A stretch of 64,000 nucleotides of DNA from Poa pratensis (Eukaryota > Streptophyta > Magnoliopsida > Poales > Poaceae). Location of the stretch: positions 19,783,338-19,847,337 of the forward strand of contig CAMZMU010000089.1 in assembly GCA_947311845.1 (NCBI GenBank), read 5' to 3'. This document shows positions 1 to 11,287 of this stretch, piece after piece (position 1 is the stretch's first letter; every line of letters begins with the position of its first letter). A program made the translations under genes and the position numbers. The notes beneath the pieces are model-generated. The model did not search any database. It had not been told where the DNA came from and saw only the letters and a program-made list of their open reading frames with translations.

Positions 1-1177
1 TACATGGATCCCCTGTCCCTCGTGCAAGGGCGACCCGAGGGAAACCCTAGCCGCCGCCACTAGATCCTCCCTCCGAGCATCCGCCCCGCCGCCGCTGCCG
101 CCGGCTCCCCCGCGGTGGCGGCGGCCCCCCGCCTCCAAAAAGGTGGCGTGGGGAGAGCAGAAGTGGACGCAATCGCCGTGAGGCACAGAGTTGCGGCGCG
201 ATGGTTCTTCATTCAAGTAGGTGTCGACGTGTGTAGAGAGGTGGTTCGTGGTGGCGATGGTTAGGATGCGGTGGAGCAGGCGCGGCGGTGGCGCCCTCTC
301 GTTCTGGTGGCGACCAAGCGGGCCCTTTTGGGCTCGATCTGGGCTCGGCGGGCCACAACTTCTGTGTGTGGCTGCAGCCCCGGTGGTGCGTCATAGGCTT
401 GGCGCGGTGACATCTTGCGGCTGAGGCGGAGGAGGCGGATGTGGGCGGTTGTTGTTGCTGTGGTGTGACGGCGCGGCGATTTGGACCTTTGGCGCGACAT
501 TGATGGTCGTGGAGCTCCTTCGGCCTACTGCTCGGAGGAGAGGAGGATTCCGTGGACTTCAACACGGCCGACAACACCCAGGTACCCAGTGGCCAGGCAG
601 ATCAGGTGGCGGTGTCTGGTTGGGTGCTGCGAGGGAAAGCTCTATGCCAACTCTGTTGGCACCGACAACGACGACGGCGCTCGTGAGCACCGTTTTCCTT
701 GTTGGAGGCGTTGCCATGCCGCTCCCACACCCGACTACCCTAAGTGTTCTCCGGGCGAAAGCCAAAGATCTTTGTTTAGATCGGACGGCCGACGGCGGCG
801 GCATCTTCGACGTCGCTTCCTCCTTGGAGGCGTCGTCTTGGAACCACCTTTACCTCATTGGTCGTGTGGTGTCTCCGTCTAAGTGTTACCGGCCGGTGTG
901 GGCTTTGCGGTTTGGGTTGCGGTGATGATGGAGGTGGTCGGCCGTTCCGTGGTGTGCTCTTTGGTCTTGCCGGTCCACCATGTTTGCGGTTGGGTTCGAA
1001 AGTGTCATCGGAAGCCGGGTGAGCGAGTTTCACCTTGTTTCCGTTTGTCACCCCTCCTCTCTTTGGGGGTGTCGGCGGATGGCAACCAGACGGCCAAGTT
1101 CATAGCGCCTAACTTGCTTGGTCAGATGAAGATGGAAGTCGAGTTCCTCCTGCGTGTTAGTTGTATCGTGCAGACCC

Positions 1178-1230
<53 letters not shown>

Positions 1231-1550
1231 AGTGTAGTGATGTTGTTGTGGTGTTGCTGAGTTGTTGTTGGTGCTGTTGTGACATGCTTCGGGGTGCCGC
1301 TGACCTAGTGCTGCTAGGAGTTGTACGGTTTTCTAGCCTGCTTTCCCTCATAAACCGAGTTATTTGGCTATCCACGTTTCTTCTATTCATAAATGAAAAG
1401 CGGCTCCGACTGGGTTTTCGGTCAAAAGATACAGTGGATGGATGTCTATCATGCTGGTCGAAAAATAAATACTGCTAGGACGCACGCCTAACTCAACTTG
1501 ACCTCTTATATGCATTCGTGTACATTACCTAACTACATTAAGTTCGCAGG
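1..1550. other. GC-rich noncoding sequence with TTG microsatellite
   Basis: This stretch is G/C-rich with no convincing gene. Its open frames run in all directions and overlap, as expected from composition. It resembles the GC-rich leader and tail of plant retroposons: an aaaccctagccgccgcc-like start near 42-60, G/T-rich text to about 1450, but no poly-A tail that I can see. A (TTG)n microsatellite covers about 1178-1230. Nothing here has a protein signature I recognise. Confidence 0.5.
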
Positions 1551-1554
1551 AATT

Positions 1555-2200
1555 TAGCCCTCCGCAGCGCGCCAGCGCGAGAGCCACTGTTTTACTGTGC
1601 CCCGCTACAGTGTAACAGTGCTCGCGAGGACCTATTTGTAATTTCCCGTAAGCCCAGGATCTTCTTTGTAAAATTACCCCACATAACAGTGCTCGCGAGG
1701 ACCTAATCACAATTTCACGAAAACCCAAGGGCTTCCTTGCAAAAATGCACCACAATCCCCCCTCCTCCTCTCTCTCCCGCGCGGCCGCGACCTCGCCGGC
1801 ACCGCCGACGCGCTCTGCCGCTGCTCCAGCCCTCCTCGCTCAAATCGAATCACGTGGCAATCTCCGCCGTCGCCATCTCTCCCTTCCCGCTGAGTTTCGC
1901 TTGCCGAAACGCCTCGACGTCGCCGGAATCGACGACACCGTGGTACTGGTCCCTCCGCCGCGCCCGCACGGCGCACCCGCCGCTCCGGCGACCAAAAAGA
2001 GGCGGCGCAGTCGCTCCCTGCCCCCCCCCCCCCCCCCCCCCCCGCGCGGCCACGCGCCTCTGGCGAGCGTGCTTATCGCATTTCGCGGTGGCGCAGCGCG
2101 ACGCCGATGAGGTCAACACCGCCGCGGCAGTCCCACTGCAGGCCATCGCTGACGTCATTGCGACGTCAGCGTGGGCCCAGTCTGTCAGGAATTTTTCCTT
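1555..2200 (+). repeat. GC-rich terminal-like module (left) with GACGTC stem
   Basis: The module contains clustered CTACAGT/ACAGTG motifs (about 1583-1695), a phrase of the type GAGGACCTA...TTGTAA that occurs twice (about 1625 and 1697), a long C run (about 2024-2043), a perfect inverted repeat GCTGACGTC / GACGTCAGC with a 5-base loop (2148-2170), then GTGGGCCC (2171-2178) and an A-rich tract. The same order of landmarks appears in opposite orientation at 21.66-22.30 kb. I read it as one end of a DNA-transposon-like repeat; the superfamily (Mutator-like?) is a guess. Confidence 0.5.
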
Positions 2201-3640
2201 TTCGAAAAAAAAATCAGAAAAAAAACCTGCCAGGTGGACCCTACTTACTTACATAAATTTCAGAAAAATGAAAATTTTCACAAATCTAATAACTTTAAAT
2301 TTACACACCAAACAAAAAATATATATATAGCAAAATGGTCACAAAAATATATACTGACTATTTATACTATACGATGAAATTTTTAAATACGAAGATTTAG
2401 AAAATTTAAATACCCTTCAAATCTGAACACTCCATAAACGTAAAAAGAATTCAAACCTGAGTGTCTTTCAATTTGAACAATTCTTAAAATCCAAACAAAA
2501 TTTCAAACGCAACCTCCTTCAAATTTCAATAATTTCAAAATTCAAACAATTTTTAAATGTTACTGTATACCATGCGATGAAATTTTTAAATACGAAGATT
2601 TAGAAAATTTAAATACCCTTCAAATCTGAACACTCCATAAACATAAAAAGAATTCATACCTGAGTATCTTTCAATTTGAACAATTTTTAAAATCCAAACA
2701 AAATTTTGAACGCAGCCTCCTTCAAATTTTAATAATTTCAAAATTCGAACATTTTTTAAATTTTACCGTTTCCAATATAGAATTTTACCCCTACATAAGA
2801 AAATTATGGCAAAATAAAACCTAGATCATTCCAATTAGGCTAACATATTTAGAAGTAATATAACTTAAAACTCTCTAACTACGTACTTAAATTTTAAAAA
2901 AATAGATAAATAAATATATTTAGAGAAAAAAACAAAATATAAATAAATATTTGGAGAAAAAATACAAATTCATTTCCTCTAAATATGAATTGAATTTTAA
3001 TTGGACTTAATAAATGCTCATATAATGAATTAGCCCTATTGTTAAGTTATATTAAATATTTAAAACAAAGCTCAAACATATTACAAAATTTCGAACGCAT
3101 CCTCCTTCAAATTTTAATATTTTCACAATTTGAACAATTTTTAAATGTTACCGTTTACAAAATATAATTAAGTGCTCATATAATGAATTACCCCTAATGT
3201 TGAGTTAACTAAATATTTAAAACAAAACTCAAACATATTACAAAAAAGATTTGCTAACTACTTACAACGTACGATCAAAATTCAAATATGAAAATTTAAA
3301 AATCCCAAAATATTTTTAAATGCATATATTTCCAAAATTGAAATTTACCACACGAGAACGGCATATATCTCGGGAAAAAAAATATATATATCAGAATTAA
3401 CACGAGAATACATAATTTTGAACTATAAACAATTTTTAACATTAAATTTTATTTGCATTCCAATAATTTCCAAACCTACACATTTTCCAAATGTGAACAT
3501 TTCCAAATATAAATTTTACCACACATACATAGCATTTCAATATTTCAAAAAATTAAATGCTTTTCCAAATCTACCCATTTTACAAACGTGAAAAAATCTT
3601 TTTATCACGCCGCACCACATTTAACTAGTCCGTAATTAAC
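2200..3640. repeat. AT-rich tract with tandem repeats (203 bp and about 162 bp)
   Basis: A strongly A/T-rich region without genes. A unit starting GATGAAATTTTTAAATACGA at 2373 is repeated from 2576 (period 203 bp, about 90 percent similar by eye). A second pair, beginning TGCTCATATAATGAATTA, lies at about 3014 and 3175. The phrase CCTCCTTCAAATTT recurs several times. It directly follows the GC-rich module, so I take it as the subterminal or internal part of the same repeat. Confidence 0.6.
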
Positions 3641-3739
3641 GTGCGGGCACTTTGCGCCGACGGATATTGAAGCTACTAGCCTACCAGACGCGACCTTGGA
3701 CTCGTCCCCTCTGCTGCTACAGTACCAGAGGGCGATTTC

Positions 3740-4348
3740 TGAAACCACCTAGTCAATCCACCTCGCCGGCGGCGATTCGCCGGTTCCCCTTCCCTCCGCC
3801 GGCCGCTCCGGCGGCGGGAGGGTGGGGGAACCCCGGATCTCGTCGTGTACATAGCGTAGGTTTGAGTAGGTTGCTCACCGGCGGCGTCTTGGAGGCGGAG
3901 GCGGCGGTGGTGGGCGTTTTGGGGTCGTCTTCTTCCTCTCCGGTGTCGTCGCTCCCTGGAGCTTCGCCATCAAGCAGGCGACTTCTGGGCGTGCTCGCGG
4001 TCCTCGGTGACCGCCGTGCGCGCTCGTTCCCCGGCTGGTTTCCGGTGCGGCGGATCCAGTTCTTGAAGTTCAAATCGAAGCTACTGATGTTGAAGACCGG
4101 TGGTGCTGCTGGCTTGGCGATGGATGGAGGCTCTCTGGAGCTCGAGGTTCGGCAACTTCCCGTCCGTAGGGGATCATCTTCGTTCCAAGGTTTGGAAGAT
4201 GCAGCGGGCGGCGCGTCGTCGGCACGTCTGGTTCCTCGTCGGCGTCACTGTGTTGCAGAAGGACCTGTGTGTTATTTCTATCTTTGTGGGGTGTCTTTTT
4301 GTAACTTCTGGACTTTGATGTAATCAGTGGTTTCCCGCAAAAAAAAAA
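3740..4348 (+). mobile_element. non-LTR retroposon copy with poly-A tail
   Basis: GC-rich sequence ending in a T-rich 3' part and a run of ten A residues (about 4339-4348). Its 5' half matches the reverse complement of the element at 14818-15542 over several blocks (for example GGCGGGAGGGTGGGGG and GTGGGCGTTTTGG), so both belong to one family. I could not find a target-site duplication here. The long open frame over it (3652-4323) has no domain and I do not call it a gene. Confidence 0.6.
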
Positions 4349-5960
4349 GTCCAACGAGCTTGATCTTATAGTAATCAGCTGACGTGTAGTTGCAAAGCTA
4401 ATTACCAAAGCTACTAGATAGAGACGAGCTTGCGTGCTGAATTCATGGCGTTGAGTGGATGTACGGAGGTGGAGTAGTACTTCAGGAGACATAACCACAA
4501 AACTGTGGCAACAGTGGGAAGCAGAAGCTACACGAGTTCATTGGATTCCGCCGAAGTGAGCAAGATGAATTTGGCTTTGTGTTCCGTCTCAGGCACACTT
4601 ATCACGGTGCGTCTCTAGAACTATCATTTCCCGCGCCAACATAGCTTTTGCAGCTTCAAAATATTTAAGATAGATTTTTTTTGCCATATCTAAGATGATA
4701 TCTGTCTCAGTTATGAACAAGGTTCTTATAAATTATCCTACCTCCATATTGCTTTGTAGCATTTTTTGGGATCACCTTATTCGATCGTATTCATTTTGGC
4801 AAGCCATATGACTTAATTTGTGATTAAACAAACGAAACAAATTATATCCACCAAACTGAAACAAACATACACCACAAAGACCATATATATCCAACTAAAA
4901 AGAGCCTAATATGATGTCGAAATTTTTCCATATCAGAATTTCAACAGACAAGTCGTGTTAGAAATCATATAAAGAGCCCAATATGATGTCAAAATTCCCC
5001 GTATCAGAATTTCAACAGACAAGTTGTGTTAGAAATCATATAAAATCAACGGATATGTGTTAGCATTTTGATTTGAATTGTTGCAGTATCACATGGACTA
5101 ATAAAAATGACTATCTAGGGCTTAGATGCAACAAATGTTAAACTTGAAAAAATGAAGGATATTTAAACAAATAAAACTAAAAATAAAAAATTAACAAAAC
5201 CAATATTCTTTAAAAAACACCGAAACTATACAAAACTATGGAAACGCCGTTGAATAAAGAAGTAAAGAAAACTTCGACAAAAAAATAATAGCTTACATTT
5301 TAAATATTCTATGACACAAAATATAATGAAGTATTTTATACAAATGTTGTTGATAATCGATATAATTATTGTTGTTGTCTGCATGTACGTGAGGAAGAAA
5401 TCACTTGGCCCAGTTTGAATAACTCAATCAGTTCTTAGGACTCTCTGCAACATTGCTAGATATTTGACCGACAAACAATTCTATAGTTATGATCCAAATT
5501 TGTACTCGAGATGGTGTTAATTGTAATATGTATGCAAATAATAACTATTATTTTGTGCTTGTGGATTTTAAATTCTGCAACGTGTGTTGATTGTATGTTG
5601 TTTGCACATCCTTACACGGTTTAGTTATGAAATTTATTAATCTGTTAACAAAATACTCACTAAACTAGAAATGAGATTTATATTTTGAAGATCGTGTGTT
5701 GCATGTGGACGGCTACTAGTGTATATAAAGGTGAGATAACACGTGCATTCTCAAATAAAATCTGAAGTGTCTTATTCTTCGGTTTCAGATATAGGAAACA
5801 AATGAAACACCGAATATACTTTCTCATGTGACTTGGTGAAAGAACCAGATCAAGGATTAGACTGGAGCTGTTGTTTCTCACTGTAGTGTATAAATAGAAG
5901 AAGGTGCAGATATAATCTGTCCCATAGAAAGGCAACAACTTTGGGTCTGAATACAAATAT
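4349..5960. other. intergenic AT-rich sequence with 72-bp tandem duplication
   Basis: No gene is supported. A 72-bp unit beginning AGAGCC(T/C)(A)ATATGATGTC at 4901 is repeated at 4973 (second copy to about 5042). The remainder is AT-rich without features that I recognise. Confidence 0.5.
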
Positions 5961-5964
5961 ACTA

Positions 5965-6113
5965 CTCCTTCCGTACCAAAATAAAATATGTTTTAGATAT
6001 TTTAATACAGACTACATACGGACTGCAATAAGTAGATCTACACACTAATACGCGTCTAAATACATTTGTATCAGAAAAATGGTAAAACCTCTTTTATTTT
6101 GATACGGAGGTAG
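5965..6113. mobile_element. Stowaway (Tc1/Mariner) MITE
   Basis: Terminal inverted repeats CTCCTTCCGTACCAAAATAA at the left and the matching ...TTTTATTTTGATACGGAGGTAG at the right, with TA on both sides (5963-5964 and 6114-6115). About 149 bp with no coding capacity. The end sequence and TA duplication are diagnostic of grass Stowaway elements. It lies about 590 bp upstream of the lipid-transfer-protein gene. Confidence 0.85.
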
Positions 6114-6701
6114 TAGTTTATATCTCAAAACTTAAAAATAGATTTATGATCCGTCCACCTGCGTTATGGAATGTTCGAGATAAAACCAATATATTTGATA
6201 AAAATGATTTAATTTCACTGGAATGAATGCTTAATTTTTCAGACATGAAAATCTCTGGCGAAAGCTCATGCATTCGAAACAAAAATATACTATGGCAGTA
6301 TGGGTGATCTCCCAACGAGGTATTATGCAAAGAGCAATCAGTGCGTGTGGATCAAACGGGCGGCACGTCACATGTGAGCTCGGCTAGCGCCGTGGAATCC
6401 CTCGCCGCAATTTGATCTGCACAGCGCGGAAGATTCCGACCCGGCCACGTACGTACATGCCGCCAACCAAGCAAGCATCAACCACCCCCGCAGGCACACA
6501 TGCTAGACTAGATCCATGCAGCAGCAGTTCATGAACAGTACCTTGGTCGCCCCCAAGCTCGGGCCATCGATCGCCACCTCTATCCGCTCCACTAACGCTA
6601 AAGCACAAGTACGCACGTGATCGAGATCACAGACATACCCACACTCACACTAGAGTCTAGAGTTCACTCTCGCAGCGGCTCGCTAGCCTCGCTCTTCCAG
6701 G
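6114..6701. other. upstream region of the lipid-transfer-protein gene
   Basis: No gene is supported. The last 300 bp become GC-rich and probably hold the promoter and 5' UTR of the gene starting at 6702. I see no clear TATA box. Confidence 0.4.
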
Positions 6702-7822
6702 ATGTGGAGCCATCATGGCCGCCGCGCGCGCCTCCTGCCACAGGCCCTCGCCATCGTCTGCTGCATGGCCGCCGCGCCGTGCTCGGCGCAGGGGACGGCG
6801 TCGGACGCGATGCCGTCGTGCGTGTCCAAGCTGGCGCCGTGCGCGGGCTACCTGAACGCCACCGACGCGACGCCGGTGCCGGACTCGTGCTGCGACCCGC
6901 TCAAGGAGGCGGCCACCACGGAGGCGGCCTGCGTGTGCGCCATCCTCATGAACAAGGCCGCGCTGCAGGCCTTCGGCGTCGCGCCCGAGCAGGGGGTGCT
7001 CCTCGCCAAGCGCTGCGGCGTCACCACCGACGCCTCCACTTGCAACAAGTACGCCGGTGCCGCCGGTAAGCTCTCACCGCCGACAGGATCGGTATTCCTG
7101 TTGTTCGTTCGTTTGGTTCCTAGCGTGGCGCGCACGCACGTACGTCCAAAGCTCTGAACTTTAATGGCTTTTTAATCAGTAACAGTAGTGATTGGATCAG
7201 AAATGGTACATTGTTCTTTACTCGAAAGTTTGTCATTCACGTACCAAACCTAACCATTTGCCTGTCCTTTTACTGTCAGTCTATACTACTGCAGTTAATA
7301 TCATGCAAGTACAAACAAAAAACTCTATTTGCCAGGGGTTTTTTTTAATGAAAATTTTGCAGAAAATTTGAGTGTTAACTTTTGGATCTTCATCAGATCA
7401 GCATCATGATTATTTTTCTCCTGATGCACGCGCTAGATCTGTTCATAGAAGATCTGATCAGATTCCAACTGATGAGATCGTCATAGTTAACGTAATGGCG
7501 TGCTGAGCAATGTCGTGATTTATTTTTCTTGCAGATGCAGCCGCTTCAGGTACTACTGCCGCTTCTTCAGCATCCACGGGAACGGCTGCTTCTACAGGTG
7601 CACCTCTTCTCCGGTCCGCATTATTACTATTGTGATTTATCTTGTCATAAAGCAAATTTGTTGTTCAATGCCTGAATTTGTACGGCCTGTAACTGATCAT
7701 TTTGTGCTGCTGCAGTGGCCAAGCCAACGGCGAGTGGAGGCACCACGCATCAGCTGAGCTTGATGGCGGCACCTTCCTTGGTAGTAGGCTTCAGTTTCAT
7801 CTGGTGGTCGATGGTGGCTTAG
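6702..7822 (+). CDS. GPI-anchored non-specific lipid-transfer protein (LTPG type)
   Basis: Three exons, 6702-7065, 7535-7597 and 7716-7822, joined by GT-AG introns in phase 1, give a 177-residue protein. It starts with a signal peptide (hydrophobic LPQALAIVCCMAAAP, cleavage near SAQG). The mature part has the eight-cysteine pattern of the LTP/2S-albumin fold: C..C...CC...C-V-C...C...C, with DSCCDPL and ACVCAIL visible. A short Ala/Ser/Thr-rich linker follows (exon 2), then a hydrophobic C-terminus (LVVGFSFIWWSMVA) typical of a GPI-anchor signal. Family members bind lipids at the outer plasma membrane and cell wall and help export cuticular or suberin lipids; that role is inferred. The start is the only ATG giving the signal peptide in frame. 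Length and exon structure are normal for the family, and no defect is visible. Confidence 0.9.
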
Positions 7823-8242
7823 AAAGAGCTACCATATGAGTAGACTCTTACGTAATTTTATTTGTATCGTCTCAATAAGTATGTATATCTGTCTGGTTAT
7901 TTTGTTCAGTGGAATTTATCACTTGTGCTTGCATATTACATCTCTGGATGCTGTTCTAGGTTATCATTGCTGTAGAATGCACAAACCTAGCAGAGGCGTC
8001 CATTGAAAAACATGTCTTGCAAATGCCATGTTGGAAAATTCATAAGGATAGTAAATGTTTTACTAAAATAAAAACATCCACAACACTCTAGAACCAAGAA
8101 CTTCAATCGTGAGACAAGGTACCTTTTATTTACTTCATGATGTCATGTTTTCAGACAACAGTTTCAGTCAAATGAGTAACAACAGGTCATAAATTAGTCG
8201 CATTGAAGTGTGAAGCTTCTCTATACACACTTCTGTTTACCA
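7823..8242. other. convergent 3' region
   Basis: About 420 bp between the stop codons of two convergent genes. It probably contains both 3' UTRs. No other feature was seen. Confidence 0.5.
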
Positions 8243-9719
8243 TTACTCCCTGCTTCGGCTTTTATGTCCATGGTGTTGATGCTTGGATCTCCGCTTCTCC
8301 TTCACCTTTCTCTCTCGTTTGCTGCTATTGTTCTTCTTTTCTTCTCTGTGCTTGTCCTTAGAAATGGATGGCTCCTCATCTGAGGATTTAGATCTAAAAA
8401 ACTGTGGCTTCTCTGGACCATAAACTCGGCGTTTCTGTTCTTCTTTCGCTTGTGCCTCTGGACGTGTTGACTTGTCTTGCATACCTGATGGAGCTATGAG
8501 ATATGGACCAGGCTCATCCATCCTAGAACCAATGGCTCCTCGTCCGCGCTTCACCCTAACATAAAATTTTATGGTTAGTGAGAATTGGAGCAGAAAGATG
8601 CCCTATGCATATTACAAAGAAAAATGTATAGGCTAACCACATTTCTTACTATTAAGATGAGAATATTGTAAGCATATGATCGGATGATTAGTCACAGGTA
8701 AACATAGCATGGTAGAAAGATCACATCTACATTCAATCTGGCATTTGCTATATAATTTATCCCTCTATGTTGGATGGATATCGTAAGTGTGTAACTAACG
8801 ACGTTTCTTACTAAACAACATCATTGTATCCTATGATCTGAAATTAGTCACAGCTACACATACCATGGTAGAAAAAAGATAACATCTTCAACTAATTATA
8901 AGATTTTTATACTATCTGATATCTCCCTCAATGTTTCATGAAGGAAATGATGGATACTGTAACTGACCTTGAGCGAAGAAATTCTTCCATTTCATCATCG
9001 CCTAGGCCATCCTCCCGGTCTGAATGAGGGCTGTTACATGAATCCCTCGACGAACAAGATGTAGCATATGGTCTGTCTTGAAAAGTCTCAAAGCTGAAAC
9101 TTTGGTCTCTTGAGTCATTCTTGCGTTTTCGGGATCTCGAGTCGATGCGGCCATTGGTTCTGGTTTTCATCTTTGATTCTAGTTCCACTTCCTTCTCCCG
9201 AGCACGCCACATCTCATTAACCTCCACAACTCGATTTGCTGCAAACAAAGAAAGAAATTTTAGCTCAACAGAAAGCTGGTATTTCCCCAATAATTGTGTA
9301 TCACAAACTGAATTTCGTACTGAAAATGGACAACAAACTATGTTCTTTCAAATGAAAATTTTCCCTTAGAATGATTAGCAAAAAGATTGCTATGACATTA
9401 TTTGCAACAGAATTCTAACTAGTTACTGATATTAGCCGAGCTTTGAACCTACACTGCAGCAGCTGCCATTAAACTACCGTATCTGCTGTAAAAACTAGTT
9501 ATCCAAAGCCAAAAGTACATCGAACAAAATGCAAGGAGAAGCAAACCAACCTTGCTGAACACCAAGAACGGTGGCGGCAAGGAACCGCGAGTTCGGACGG
9601 TGCCTCACATTAGGTTTCTGCAGATAGGCTTGTACGCCTTTCTTCTCCGCCTCCACCCGCAGCCTCCGGGCCTCTTCGAGGAGCAACGCCGCGAGGCGAT
9701 TCTCCGTCCCCAAATCCAT
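8243..9719 (-). CDS. conserved basic Lys/Arg/Ser-rich protein, function unknown
   Basis: Three exons on the minus strand, 9719-9551, 9238-8968 and 8555-8243, with good splice sites, give 250 residues. The N-terminus (MDLGTENRLAALLLEEARRL, then PNSRFLAATVLGVQQANR-V-VEVNEMW across the first junction) looks like a conserved plant family that I know only as uncharacterised. The middle is acidic/serine-rich (DGLGDDEMEEFLRSR), followed by the conserved-looking VKRGRGAIGSRMDEPGPYL. The C-terminus is a highly basic KRERKVKEKRRSKHQHHGH tail, suggesting nuclear localisation or RNA/splicing association. That is composition-based inference, not a domain hit. It is head to head with the Nudix-like gene, 495 bp between start codons, so they may share a promoter. 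Confidence 0.8.
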
Positions 9720-10214
9720 CGTGCAACCGCGAAGGCAAAGGCTCTTCAGAAAGAAGAGGGGGCCAGGGGGGCCCCGGTGCCCGACCGGGCCTCGGTGAAG
9801 GCAGCGACGCACGCGGAAACCGCCGGCGATGGACAGCGAAAACACCAGCCGCCGGGCGGATTCCGGTGGGACGCGTCCAGAATTCCGGTGGCAATTGAGG
9901 GCAGAACTGGAAGCGTCTGCTCGATTTGGTTTCTTCTTTTTTTTGAGCAGATCGATTTGGTTTCTTCTGTTTTGTGATGGATTGCCCGACTCCTATTGGG
10001 CTTCCGATCTCGTACCCAACTCGTATTGGGCCGTGAGACTGGTTATTTGATATTATGGGCCTCACTGACCCATTCATCTGAGCCCACGTTTAAGCATTGG
10101 CTAACCCGACTTCCATTCCGGCAACGCAAACCCACCGGAGAAAGATATTCCATCACGTAGCCTGGAGGACTAGGAGAAATTCGCGTGTCCCCAAATCGGC
10201 GAGCAGAGAGAACG
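9720..10214. promoter_or_regulatory. shared divergent promoter region
   Basis: A 495-bp interval separates the divergent start codons at 9719 (-) and 10215 (+). It must hold both 5' UTRs and probably a bidirectional promoter. Two copies of a CGATTTGGTTTCTTCT phrase (about 9932 and 9954) are visible. No TATA box is obvious. Confidence 0.45.
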
Positions 10215-10883
10215 ATGCGGCCGCCGTCGCCCCCGCGGCCGCTGGCCTTCCCGACGCTGGACGCCCTGGCGGCGTACCTCCGTCCGCGCATCCCCGCGCC
10301 GGCGCTCGCCTCCTGGGGGTCGGCGCCGGGGACCAAGAACCTCCTCAACCTCTTCCTCGAGCTCTCCTGCGGCGACTGCACGCTCCTCCCCTCCGCCGCG
10401 CTCGTCGTGCGCGCCGTACACGTCGCCACCGTCCGCATCCGCAACCGCCGCGGCGCGCTCCTCGTGGAGACCCGCCAGCTGCTCTCGGACGGCACGCTCC
10501 GCCGCCGCGGCCCGCGGCCGGTCTCCGAGAAGATGCGCCCCGGGGAGTCCCCCGAGACCGCCGCCGCCCGCGCCGTCCGCGAGGAGCTCGGCGAGCGCGT
10601 CCGCGTCCGGATCCTGGGGGCGGGCGCGGAGCCGCGCGTGGAGGAGCGGGAGTCCGTCTCGTACCCCGGACTCGCCGCCAGGTACGTGCTGCACGCGGTG
10701 GACGCCGAGCTGGTCGAGGGCCTCCCGGAGGAGGGCGAGTTCGACACGGAGGAGAGCGGCGAGGGCGAGGGGCATGACGGCGGCGGCGCTGCCATCACCG
10801 TGAAGCGGCACTACTGGACGTGGATAGACGACCAGGAGGACCGCGGGGACGCCGCCCCGGCCGCCGTCGCCGGTGGTGCCTAG
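10215..10883 (+). CDS. Nudix-hydrolase-like protein with degenerate Nudix box
   Basis: A single-exon gene of 222 residues starting at ATG 10215; the open frame extends upstream only to a GTG. A central segment matches the Nudix fold region: the beta-strand ALLVETRQLL, then at residues about 105-127 a Nudix-box-like EKMRPGESPETAAARAVREE followed by LGE. The consensus is GX5EX7REUXEEXGU. Here the first Gly is Glu, the RE pair is R-A and the last position is Glu, while the E-E-x-G pair is kept. Loss of the RE glutamate may reduce metal-dependent hydrolysis, so this could be a non-catalytic or altered-specificity member. A late VKRHYWTWIDD motif probably belongs to the fold. The substrate is unknown. 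The coding sequence is very GC-rich, which is common for single-exon grass genes. Confidence 0.75.
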   Translation: MRPPSPPRPLAFPTLDALAAYLRPRIPAPALASWGSAPGTKNLLNLFLELSCGDCTLLPSAALVVRAVHVATVRIRNRRGALLVETRQLLSDGTLRRRGPRPVSEKMRPGESPETAAARAVREELGERVRVRILGAGAEPRVEERESVSYPGLAARYVLHAVDAELVEGLPEEGEFDTEESGEGEGHDGGGAAITVKRHYWTWIDDQEDRGDAAPAAVAGGA

Positions 10884-11287
10884 TAGGGTGGCACTGGTAT
10901 CGTGATTTTCCTGATAGCTTCGAGAAACATTGGTCATCTCATTGTGATTTTGTCGGGTTAATTTGTTTTTCAGTTTGTTGATAGTTTACCGCACAATTCA
11001 TCGGTTTGCTGTATCTTGTATCATTATTCATGTACGTATGTATGTACGGTTCTTGCACTCCGTGATCTCATGTACATAGTGTATCTCTACTCAATTTGCC
11101 ACCTGCACTGATCATTTCATTATCTCACAGCCGTCAAAATGTTTCATTCACACTGATGCGATACCACACCGCGCACATGTGGACATGTGTCCAGCAAAGT
11201 GCAAACACCAACCTGTGTCCGCTCTGCATGACCATGATTGGACTCGAAACCAAAGATTGTACTCGAGCTTTTTCTTTGTTTAGATTA
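10884..11287. other. 3' region of the Nudix-like gene
   Basis: Probable 3' UTR and intergenic DNA. The segment at about 11165-11280 (containing GTCCAGCAAAGTGCAAACAC) has a diverged direct copy at about 13715-13830 on the far side of the Harbinger-like element. Confidence 0.4.

Noticed and set aside
209..1260. Several overlapping open frames on both strands
   Set aside because: They arise from GC-rich composition and the TTG repeat. No domain, and no consistent frame or splice structure.
3652..4323. 223-codon open frame
   Set aside because: It lies over a poly-A retroposon whose sibling copy has no conserved reading frame.
10185..10214. Upstream start of the Nudix-like protein
   Set aside because: The codon is GTG. 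The first ATG in frame is 10215.
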